A DNA stretch of 64,000 nucleotides from Morella rubra (lineage: Eukaryota > Streptophyta > Magnoliopsida > Fagales > Myricaceae). Below the pieces are notes generated by a model. It was given only the letters and a program-made list of their open reading frames with translations, ran no database searches and was not told where the DNA came from. Made by a program: the position numbers and the translations under genes. This document shows, one piece after another, positions 13,641 to 24,103 of the stretch (the first letter of the stretch is position 1; every line of letters starts with the position of its first letter). Where the stretch lies: assembly GCA_003952965.2 (NCBI GenBank), contig CM025855.1:37086287-37150286 (forward strand), written 5' to 3'.

Positions 13641-14717
13641 GAGAATTTTGGAACAATAGTTGAGATTCATATATATCCACATAGTAAAATACCTTTCTTG
13701 GACACATAATTACTATTGACAAGCAGATCAGAAGTGTACATTTGGGTTTCCTGCACCAAACATTTTTATATATGTCCCAAAAAATTAGTTTTACATTTAT
13801 TTTTATTAATAAATTCAAAAGGTACATATGATTTGTGATTAATTGATCTATGGTGAAGATGCTTCCATTCTATACACATGCATGCAAAAGAAAAGTTATT
13901 TTTTTTTGTTTATTTTTATTTACTCTGTCTCTTATTAAGATCCTTCTTCTTTATACTCGATCGGAGAAGAAAATGCCAACTGATTCAAATTTCAATGAAA
14001 ATTTTAGAGATTATATAAATTTAATTAACTTTATTATGTTTTTTTAAAATGATTTTTACAAGATCTTTGTAAAATAAAAAATAAGATTTCTATATCATTA
14101 AGGTGGTGTTTGATTATGGAAGGTATAAAGCCGGTGAAAAAGTAAAATAGTTTATGAGAGTTTGTAAAAAATAAAGAGAGAGAAGATTTGAATGAATATT
14201 ATAATAAAAAAATTTTATAAAAAAAAAAGATATTATATAAATTTTTTTAATCAAGTTTAAAATTTTAAAGTGCGAAAATTTTGCAATCAAATTATATTAA
14301 ATAGTAGGAGATGGTTTGAAACTCACTTTTATAATTTGACTTGGATTAAGAGTTTTTTTTCCTTTTTTTTTCTTAGATTTGGGAGTAATAATAATGGAAA
14401 ATTTCCCCCTTTAACATCCACGTACCTCAAACAGGAAGTCCCCTGACGTGATGGATTCAAAACATGTCAAATAGAAGAAAAAATATTTATCTTTTGAATA
14501 AACTCTAGCCAATGACACTACGCCACGTATTATCCCACCAGTACACGCTATTAGATCCCCCCGTCCCTTACATCGCCTAGACATGTGGACCCAAAGTGTC
14601 GACCGTTCTCACGACCAGTTGTTCGACTCAGCTCCCTCTTAACGGTTTCAAACTAACGGACACACTCTTTTCCCGTTATTGCAAACGGCAAACTTCGACG
14701 CCGTGAAGTCCCTCGAC
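13641..14717. other. AT-rich upstream flank of the BRX-like gene
   Basis: Mostly AT-rich. A segment at about 14104-14295 begins GGTGTTTGATTATGG and ends near GCAATCAAA, a weak hint of a small MITE with inverted ends. From 14400 the composition becomes more balanced, with CCACGT cores at 14418-14423 and 14524-14529, consistent with the start of the proximal promoter of the gene downstream. Confidence 0.4.
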
Positions 14718-14727
14718 TATATAAATA
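14718..14727 (+). promoter_or_regulatory. TATA box of the BRX-like gene
   Basis: TATATAAATA sits in a short GC-balanced promoter and is followed 25-35 bases later by a C/T-rich segment (CCTCTCCTCTTGTCTC) typical of plant transcription starts. The predicted leader that follows contains no ATG up to a good splice donor at 15154, which supports this as the promoter of the gene whose coding start is at 16605. Confidence 0.65.
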
Positions 14728-14749
14728 CGCGAACCCCATTTTTCCTCTC

Positions 14750-16604
14750 CTCTTGTCTCTGATTTTCCCATTTTTCGGATTGTATTCTGTAACGTGAAAA
14801 TCGGAGCTCACGTCCGAGACTTTTGCTTTTCTATCATTTCGGATTCCAACCCGATACATCACCGGATATTTGTGCCGGCCAAGATTTTCCCGCTCTAAGT
14901 TCACCAGGCTTGTTACGTTTGACAGAGCAGAGCTGCTGTTTTTTGTTTTGGTTTATAAGTCTTTTGAGTTGAGATTCTACAGCGTGATTACTGGGATTTG
15001 GATATCAGCAGAGGAGGGAGAGATCGAGTTTTCAAAAACATTTTGCTTCTTTTATATACCATTTAGAACGGCCGAGCTGGAGAAAATCAGAGCTCGCCCA
15101 AAAGAAAGAAAGAATAATCGTATTGGGTTTGTATTGAGAAGAGTTATCGCGAGGTAAGAGCAAGAATTTGCTTCTCTGTTTTCCGTGTTTTCTCAGCAAC
15201 CAAATAAGATCCAGTTCTCCAAGTTTGTTGGCTTTGCTTTTCCTTCTCATAACATCACGGTTTGCATTTCAATGTTGATGATGTTCATACTTGGCTTGCA
15301 GCCGGAAGACTAAGAGAGGCTTTTTTTTTTTTTAAGAGTTTACCTGTGATTGCGACTTGCAGTGGAGAGCAGCACTTTTAACTTGCCAGCGCTAAAGAGG
15401 GACTCGGAGTGGGGGAGGAACAGTTTCGTTCAGGGCTGGCTTTGGGTAAGTCGTTTTCGTATAGTAATGGCGGTATTTAATAACAGGGGTACTACTTTCT
15501 AATGACAGTGTGTGATCCTTACTCATATGTCTCCTTGTCCACTCATACACAGCTTTCATACCTCGACCATCAAAGAAAAACAAAACAAACAAACCAAAAA
15601 CAGAACAGAGAGAGAAAAAAAAAGTCGTAGTTTACTCTGCTGTCTTAAGTTGCTTTTGGAATTCTTCGAAGAGCTAGGAGGGGGATGTGATTTACACAAA
15701 AGGAAAAGGAGAGGAACCCAAATTTTTGTTTTCTTGTGATAATTGGGGTTTGTCAGAAACTTCGGCTTGCACGAACTTTGGTTCTTTATGCTGCTTTGTG
15801 CATTAAAGCACGCACATAAACCCACAGTCGGTCGCTGTAATGTAATGAGACCGCCCTCAAATCCCCAAATGCCCACATTTTTTGCTTCTATTCTTCTTTT
15901 TCAATTATATCTCAACTGCTTTCTTTAGTCTCTTCTCTGATCCCGAGCCGACCCCTCTTTTCTTTTGATACGCTTTACTCTTTCTCTCCGGGACCAACCT
16001 GTTTTCTCGAGAAAAATCAAATGGGCAAATGACGAAAAAGAAACCCAGAAGAATTTCCATTTTCTATTTGACTGGATTGGTTATTTCGGTGCTGTGTTTG
16101 TGTGCGTGTTCTTTTTTTCCCTGTGATTTGGTAAAATTACTAGATTTCAGGGCAACTGGTTTTTTTTTTTTTTTTTTCTTTTTCTAAGCAGTTGATATGG
16201 TTATTTAACACTAAGACACTAACGTTTATTTCCAAAGTTCGAGAGGTGTGCACATTTTTTTTTTGGATGAATACTGATCCAAAGAGCAGACGCAGACATG
16301 TACTTTTTTTTCTTCTTCCCCAAATTTACCCCCAGGCCAAATCCTTGCAGGCATGGGCAGTGTAGTAATTTCGCATAAAGATAGATTAGATTCCGGATTC
16401 CCAAAAAGAGAGTTTTTGTATAGTCCGAATTATACCAGAAAATATAGTAAAGTGATAGTTTGTACTCTCTAGTATTGTAAAGTAGAGGGATAATTTTAGC
16501 ACCGTTTTCATCTTATATAAGCACGAAAAAAATTACAACATTTTCAACGTTTATGGTATTGAAATGTAAATGCTTTGTCTGTGCAGGGGTAAAGAGGGGA
16601 GAAG
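14750..16604 (+). other. 5' leader of BRX-like gene with leader introns
   Basis: Predicted leader exon 1 runs from about 14750 to 15153 and ends GAG at a GTAAGA donor. A possible leader exon 2 runs from 15302 (after TTGCAG) or 15363 (after CTTGCAG) to 15445, ending at a GTAAGT donor. The last leader piece starts at 16587 after TGTGCAG and reaches the ATG at 16605. None of these pieces contains an ATG, whereas the intervening DNA does, which fits a spliced leader. Skipping the middle exon would leave one leader intron of about 1.4 kb. Exon choice is inference; transcripts would settle it. Confidence 0.5.
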
Positions 16605-16741
16605 ATGTTTACATGCATAGCATGCTCGAAGGGAGAGGATGGCGGGGAAGAAGTAGGAGCGCGTGACAGTGGGACACCGAGATCCAAAGAAGCCCGTCAA
16701 AAGCCTGACGGCGCAGGTTCCTAATCCTACACCCTCACTCT

Positions 16742-16802
<61 letters not shown>

Positions 16803-19800
16803 CCTCTGTCTCTGGTTGCCTTCGTCCACAATCTTGCTTTTTCAGCAACTTTCTTTGCCATATTCGTGAAAAAAACCAAATCGCAACCCCAATAGGTTTG
16901 GGTCAGATATGGTGGGGACTGGGGACCAGTCTTCGGCATCTTTCACGCCAACAGAGATATACGTATACGTACTGCCACTGCTCTTTCCGCTCCCTAATGT
17001 TATAGGGTGCTAATATTGAGCTGCTTCTCTTGCGTGCGATGCACTATGGAATCTCCTTTCTCCAGCTTTTATTCCATTTTTGTCACGTGCGACTTTTGAC
17101 GTGCCAGGGCTTAACTCCACCCCCAGATTGGCATTCTTTCGAGAGTCACGCCCACGCTGTTGATTGATATTAATCCATATCCAGTGGATATTTTGTTTTC
17201 TGGGTTCTCGAATTTTTCTCCCTTCTTGCTTTTGATATTTTACATTTCGAGCATACGACCAACATAATTTGTACTCTCCATCGGCTTTGCATGAAATCCC
17301 TCCCAACTTTTGGTTTAAATGGATGTTATTACATATAAGTCCAAAATTCTCTTCCAATCAATGGGCTAGCTGACAACTTCTCAAGTGAGCAACACTTTAC
17401 TACTCCAATCATCTTTCATTAGAGTGGCCACTGTATCTGCGTGACCCACCTTGTTCTGAGCAAAAAGGAAAGACAGAATATGAACAGAATCCCCTTATTT
17501 AGGGGCTGCTCGAGTCAGGGATATGCTCACATCTGCCTACTTTTAATTATTCTTTGTTTTGTTAATTCCACATTAGTGGGTTCTCAATACATTTCTTTTT
17601 GCCCACCACTCGAAGGCTTAGGCGTTCCTCGTATTTTTATTCCACTTTATTGAAGATTTCGTTTTCACTTGTTATTGTTTCTCTTTTTCTTTCACTCATA
17701 TAGGGGTTGTTTCGTATGGAAACTATAAATACAATTACATTTGTCTGTAACCAAGAAGCACGATACATTATTTAAAGTTTTTCCCTCCGAAAAGCTTATG
17801 CAGTGGGTGAGTGGAACCGGTTTCCTAAATCACCTGAGCTCTAGGTTCGTAGGAGTTAGTTTTTGTTCCCTTGAATTGATATGAGCTGTTTTTATTTTTT
17901 TAACGTTTCCACGGTGAATTTGTTCACGGATGGTTCCCATACGCATCCCGGGAGATGAACCATTTAGTTCAAAGTGATCGACTTCGATTAATTTGAGACT
18001 GGTCTTTCGTTTTGTTTCTGTTTTCAAGCAGCTGGAACTTTTCTTGTATGTAAGCCGACACCAGAGATATTCTTTTACTGTTGGGAAGTGGGAGTATTTG
18101 GTCTTTTTGTCTAGTCTTCGTCGTTGTAGGTAATTGGGGAGAGAGAGAGGTAATGACTACCACATTCCACATCAAGCAGTCTTGGGGATCTGAGAAAAGA
18201 CAAGACGCATATCAAGAAAAAGACTGCCTTATAAGTATCCTTTGAGTGACCCACCGCTGAATTCTTGTCGATTTCACTGGATTTTAAGAGCCACCATCAA
18301 ATGACATAGAAAAAGGGAGACTATTTGCATGACAACCCGACCAAGACTCAGGGCCTAGCAGAAAAGTGCATATTCATTTCAGATTGTGAGCTCTGACTGT
18401 GTCTCTTCCTACACTGTTTCCATTTCCAGATCACGTCTAAACAAGTAACTTTCTACCTTTTGTTTTTCCTTGTTGTAAACAGTCGGTCATTGTTTACAAG
18501 TTTATTAGACAATAATAGAATTTAGCTGCTAGGCGAAGTGCTTTTTTTTATTAAGCAAGTTAACTTGACCCGTACAAGTGGATATAAGTTGGGTGATAGT
18601 TTCGGCGTTTAGAAAATTGTATAATTTTGGAAAACATACACCTTTTTGTATAGAATATAAACTGTTTTGAAGAGAAGGGTATTTCAAACCTCTCTCTGTC
18701 TCTATTCTCTAGGCTAACTACTAAGTTTTGTCCTCGTTTGAAGCCTTTATATTGAAATTTCTCTGTTCCGTTTAACAGGACACCTCTATCTTAGCACCCA
18801 GTGGAGAAGCCCTAAGTCATGGGTTTCGTGCGTTTCCTGTATCCATTCTCTCTACTAAGTAGTAAGTTTGTCCTCGTTATTGAAGTATCGGAAACCATAA
18901 CAATAAAGTATCCAGGCTAATACTTACGAGTAGAAGGAGCCACAATGAGTTTCGGCCTGACTGGCAAATCCCATCATTAGGAGAGAAGGGAGTGGGTTTG
19001 ATCCCGATCACTTTGGGTGTGTGGGGTTTGAAGATTGTTTGATAAGTTGGTCTTTGAGCTGTAGTTTTCTCGGCCGTGAATCGTTTGGCTCTGTTGACTA
19101 GAGGATTTATTTATTACTAACTGGATGTATTAATAATGCTTCACTAGTGACTTCACGTTATGGACCCGTTATTCTGAATGGTGTATCTCGATAATTTTGA
19201 AAAAATAGCACCTCGCATTGCTCTGAGTTCTAGGCTGGAATCCTGGATCCTTTGTACACGAACAAAACATTTGACATGTACAAGCGGAATCCATCCATAG
19301 AACATGAGGCGATTTGCAAATGCTCTTTTCAATAGAAGAGGTCCCTAAACTTCTATTGGATGAAAGATCCTTTCAGAGGCAACATAAGCATGAAAGCTCA
19401 TTTTGAAACACTGAAAAAGTCTTTCCCGACATAGATGTCTAGAGATTGCAGTGTGGTACATACGCCGGTCTCTATACTCAAGTTAAAGGAATTGCATGTG
19501 CCACGTATTGTCAAAACTTGTTTGTGCGACTGATTTGCTCCGTTCTTGGGTTTCCCATTTTTCTATTCAAAAATAACTATGAAATTTGAAAGACTGTCCA
19601 TTAAATTGACACCCCTTGGAAGTATGTATTACTTACTTTCACCTTTGGATACGTTTATTCTTCCAATTATTTCATAGCAATTCTTTATTTCTTGTTTGGT
19701 TTCCTTCTTCAATCGATTCTTTCCAGTCTTGTCTTACCCATATCATCTACAATAGAGTTTTGTACAACCTGCCGTACCAATTTTTGGCAAGATCATTCTT

Positions 19801-22800
19801 TTATGGCCATTGTATGCCCAATTCTTCTATGTACATGAGCCTCTACACAATGAAGACTGAGCGTGTTTAGGCCACATTCAGTTCTGGTAATCTTACTTAT
19901 TCTTATATTTAATAAGTCTGCTGTCAGTCTCACAAGGAACAGCTTAGCTTGTGCTGGTGATGATGCTTTCCCTTCTACTATTTATGACTAGCCAATAAGA
20001 TCATTTCCTAGACTATAATTAGGATGTAGATTAAGTGCATTACTTTTTAACCCAGTAAGATATCTGCAAATCACATTTTCATTACATGGAATTGCCTCAT
20101 ATTCTTCGGGTACTCATAATCCTCCCACCCCAATGCTTGGCAATAGGTCTATACCATTGAATTTGTAATCATATGATAGCCAAATATTCTGCTGAACGCA
20201 TGCATGGAACTAGCAAGTATTTATTAATCATTAATTTAATGATGTGTAGATCAAGGACATGGCATTGAAATTTTCTGGTGCTTACCGGCAATGCAAGCCC
20301 TGCACAGGCCCCAGCAGCTACAAGAAAGGTCAGCGGCCTTATCCAGACTTTGATACTATCTCTGAAGGGGTTCCATACCCCTATCTTGGAGGTGCAAGCT
20401 CAAGTTCAACACCTGCATGGGACTTTACAAGTACCGGTCACCACCCTGGTACAAGATCTGACTCAAGATTTACTGGGGCATTGAGAGGTGACCAGACACC
20501 TGGAGGGGCATCTGTGTCTGCTCAGTCTTGTGATGTGGTACTTGAGGATGAGGATGAGCCTAAGGAGTGGATGGCACAGGTGGAACCTGGTGTGCACATT
20601 ACGTTTGTGTCCCTTCCCAATGGTGGAAATGATCTTAAACGAATACGCTTCAGGTATGGTTAAGATTAATTCCAGCATCGGGAATCTTATATCTGGGAAG
20701 AAAAGGAATAAACTACCAACCATCTTTTCTCCCCCCACCCTCTGGGTGTCTAAATAAATTGAGTTGAGAATTTTTCATGATTTTGAGGTGCCTTAGATGT
20801 CTTGGAAATCAACCTCTAGAGGACATTAATTTGACTGACTTATGATTAAGCCCTAGTACGGCCTACAACTGCACTGCCAGGTCCAAAGTCTTGTAGCTCC
20901 CTTTGGTTGGATTTAACAGTTCGCATTGATTAGTCCTGTGTCCATGATGATAGTGTATGAGACAGATTGTCAGGGCCCATTTGAAAGCTATCACTGAATA
21001 AGGAAATGGGCCTTTAGAACACAGGATTTCTTTAAATATCTTCAAGTATTTTTGTTAGCCAATCTTAATTGCATTGTGCAGCCATAAACTGATGTTACTT
21101 ACCATTTGAATTTGCAGCCGAGAGATGTTCAATAAATGGGAAGCACAGAGATGGTGGGGTGAGAATTATGACCGGATCATGGAGCTCTACAATGTCCAGA
21201 GATTCAATAGGCAAGCTCTTCACACTCCCCCGAGGTCTGAGGATGAGGTAAATTGCTTCTTATGTCATCACATTTGTCATCCTCTTACTTGATTAGCATA
21301 TTTAACCAGTGGGCTACACACTATAAATTCTTCAGACTTTGTCTCGTCACATGCTATGCTGTCCATCCTTCACGGAATAATCAATTGTGTCATCCGCAGT
21401 ACAACATTGTATTCCCCCTCTAGTAATGTTGAACCCCTGAATATGCCCATTATTCCTCCTTAATTGGGACAATATTCTGTAGAGCCAGTGAGGATCCTTT
21501 GGCTCGGGTGAGCAGCTTAATTCATGCACCAGGAACACAACATTTATGCAGATTATGACCAAGATCCTTGCAAGTCTTGAGGAGAGATTTATTTTTTTGT
21601 CTGGGTACACTGGATTATTTGCTTAATGTAATCCTTTACCACTTCCAGAGACTCAGGTTGTGTCCGTTCTCATGAGAGATATCAAAAGATGTGTGCAGAA
21701 TTGGGATCTTTCGAAGTGTTTGTGTTGGACATGCACTTTAAAACTAACGATCATCCGCCACAACAACACGCGATTTTCTTTGTGTCTTCTATGACAACCC
21801 AATTAAGCATTTATACAAAATATCTGTTTTCAGAAACAGTTTCCTCAATGCAGTTTTTCCTATCTTTCCTTTTTTGTTGTGGCTGGATTAGCTTTAGTAG
21901 CATTAAAAAGCAAAAACTGGCACAGTGCTTCAAAATATATGGATCTTATTCGTGTGCAAGAGATGATTTTGGGTTCCCATTATGCAATTTAAGATATTTA
22001 TTTATGTAGTTTATACCATCATAGCTGATTTGTAATCTGCTGTTACTAACCTTACTTTTACTCTTCAGCAGCAAAGAGATTCTTCGTACACAAGGCTTGG
22101 ATCAGCAAGGGAAAGCCCTATAGGATCATCATTGAACAAGGAGTGGACACCAAGGAATTACCATAGAACCTCTGGAAGTAAAGGGTACTACCCATCTGAC
22201 CATGTGGATCCAGGTGGCAGCCACCATTACAATGCAGGGTCAAGTACTTATGGTATGGGTGGCCCAAGGGGAGAGGCATCATCTATGGATGCATCACGGA
22301 CGACAACCTCATCTAGAGATGAGGCTTCGGTTTCCATTAGCAATGCCAGTGACATTGAGACAGAATGGATAGTGGAAGATGATCCTGGGGTATACATTAC
22401 TATCAGACAATTAGCTGATGGCACTAAGGAGCTCCGGCGTGTCAGGTTCAGGTAATTAAATTAAGTTTCTCTTACCTCATTCTCCTTGTTGCATCATTTG
22501 GTATGTCATTATGCGACAGAGTTTTAACTATAATGCTCTGAATATAACTTCTTTCCAATATTCGTCAACTGCCTAGGACAGCACATTAATAAATTCCAAA
22601 AACCACAAGAAGATGTCATTAGAATGACTCGGTTTATCCTTTATTCAAAACAAAACTCTCAGACTTTCAAGAGCTGCTGATATTTTTTGCTTAGAACCGA
22701 TTACTAATCCCCTTGAATGTAAGCTCTTATGTTTCAACTTTTCGGGGAAAAAGATGGGATTAATTCCATTTCATCCACTTCTTGTTCTTTAGTAAAGCTT

Positions 22801-23143
22801 CCAAAGGCCTTGGAGAGCACGATTTTAGTTTCATTGTATATCAGCCTGAGGCCTCTCTAATTTCCTATAATTAGAACTTACCACTGTGGAAAGACAAGTT
22901 TAACACTTGAATACAGCTGTTTACTCTTTACTTGCTCACCATCTTTAAAGACACTGCCGCATTGAATTATAAATTGATGTCAATGCTGTTTTTGTCATAT
23001 TTTATGAGGACCTTTTATTCTACGGTGAGGCAGCTTTTGACAACTTTCACTTGTATTTGCACAGCCGAGAAAGGTTTGGGGAGGTGCATGCAAAGACGTG
23101 GTGGGAAGAGAACAAAGAGAGAATACAGGATCAGTACCTTTAG
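16605..23143 (+). CDS. BREVIS RADIX-like protein (BRX family), five exons
   Basis: Coding exons are 16605-16716, 20250-20653, 21118-21247, 22072-22451 and 23065-23143, all with GT-AG borders. Ignoring the one-base problem in exon 1, the product is about 367 residues. The N-terminus MFTCIACSK carries the two cysteines known in the family as lipidation sites for plasma-membrane binding. KDMALKFSGAYRQCKPC follows near residue 40. The first BRX domain spans about 142-200 (EWMAQVEPGVHITF ... RWWGENYDRIMELYN) and the second about 309-367 (ETEWIVEDDPGVYITI ... TWWEENKERIQDQYL, then stop). BRX domains mediate protein interaction; the family acts in polar auxin transport control, root and vascular growth and stomatal polarity. 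In exon 1 the ATG frame and the KSLTAQ frame differ: there is one extra C in the CCC at about 16693-16695 (GCCCGTC for expected GCC GTC). This may be a sequencing error or a real lesion. I am very sure of the family, not of the paralogue. Confidence 0.93.
16717..20249 (+). other. Large first coding intron of the BRX-like gene
   Basis: About 3.5 kb between donor CAG-GTTCC and acceptor GTGTAG before ATCAAGGACATGG. It holds a compound CT/TA microsatellite close to the donor and a weak local duplication (GTCCTCGTT near 18731 and 18870), but no recognisable transposon or nested gene. Open frames inside are short and not conserved. Confidence 0.7.
16746..16802 (+). repeat. Compound (CT)n(TA)n microsatellite
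   Basis: A CT run of about 34 bases runs directly into a TA run of about 23 bases. It begins roughly 30 bases after the first coding exon's splice donor, so it lies in the intron and would be transcribed as a CU/UA tract. Such compound runs are usually polymorphic in length. Confidence 0.9.
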
Positions 23144-24103
23144 AAATTCGATTGAAAGGACATACATTACGACAGATAAGATAAAGAAGTCAGGATGCAT
23201 CTGGATATCTCAAGGAGGCGGAATCATTAAACTTGTATTCTTAGACCCCACAATGCTGTGATGGAGCCTTTTGCGGAGGAACTGAATGAAGATTACTTCA
23301 TCAAACCATGCCTTCTATCATATCAGTTTTGGTGATGCTCCGTTTTTGAGTAAAGGCTCATTGCAGTGAGATGTCCCATTGGATCCTTTCTGTTTTTTGC
23401 TTTTATGATTATTATCACTACTAAGTAAAATTTTTTTGGTCCCCCCCGTCTGAGACTTTTTCAAGTCTTTGGGCAACATGGGATCCTCTGGCTCTCTACT
23501 TAGAGACTGTTATTTGTTACAGAGTTTAGAGAAATGGAATTGAAATCATTCCCGCCCATATAGAGCCTTGTCTTTGATGCCTTCTCTCTTGTAAGGAAGC
23601 AACGTAGTCCCCGAAATCCATTCAGTTGGATCTCTGTAATATTGTTGTCGAGTAGAAATCAAAGGTTGAAAGCTTCTTCCCTATAGTCTAGTGCCACTTT
23701 AGCTATGTCGCTTAATGGGACGATTTTTCCTAGTTCCACTCCACTCCTCTTTTCGGTCTGCAGTTACTTTCTGGTCAGATTCGCTCGTCGCCTTTTTGCC
23801 AGCGACGGTCGACATGCAGCGCTGACCTAGAACCCTGGTAACCAATCACCCGCTCGGTGTCGGCACGTGTCAATCCACGCACCGATTTGGTAGGCGTGGA
23901 TCTCACGTGCACGGCTTTTACCGGGAGCCTCCTCCGGCCTTTTGCGGCGTTTCTCCATTTGGTTTAGGTTCTTGGATTCGGGTGGTGTTTTGGGCCGTTC
24001 AGCCCATTTGTTGATCACTTTCGATCCTTTTTATTCCGCTGTGGTGGGGTAAAAGCCTCTTTCTCAAGTAGCTGGCCTTTTGTGCATGTTTTTGTTGTGA
24101 TTG
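23144..24103. other. 3' flank of BRX-like gene and GC-rich promoter-like block
   Basis: 23144 to about 23600 is the likely 3' untranslated region and flank of the BRX-like gene; I see no strong AATAAA signal. From about 23740 to 24060 the sequence becomes GC-rich, with CACGTG-type cores (GGCACGTGTC near 23862, TCACGTGCAC near 23902) and a CCAAT motif. That is promoter-like, but no coding sequence follows because an LTR begins at 24104. Confidence 0.4.

Noticed and set aside
16663-16869. Open frame ending in Ser-Leu and Ile-Tyr repeats
   Set aside because: It reads through the splice donor into the microsatellite. Only its first part overlaps the real exon, in the shifted frame.
20463-20738. 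Open frame on the - strand opposite BRX exon 2
   Set aside because: It is an antisense shadow of a strongly conserved exon and its translation resembles nothing.
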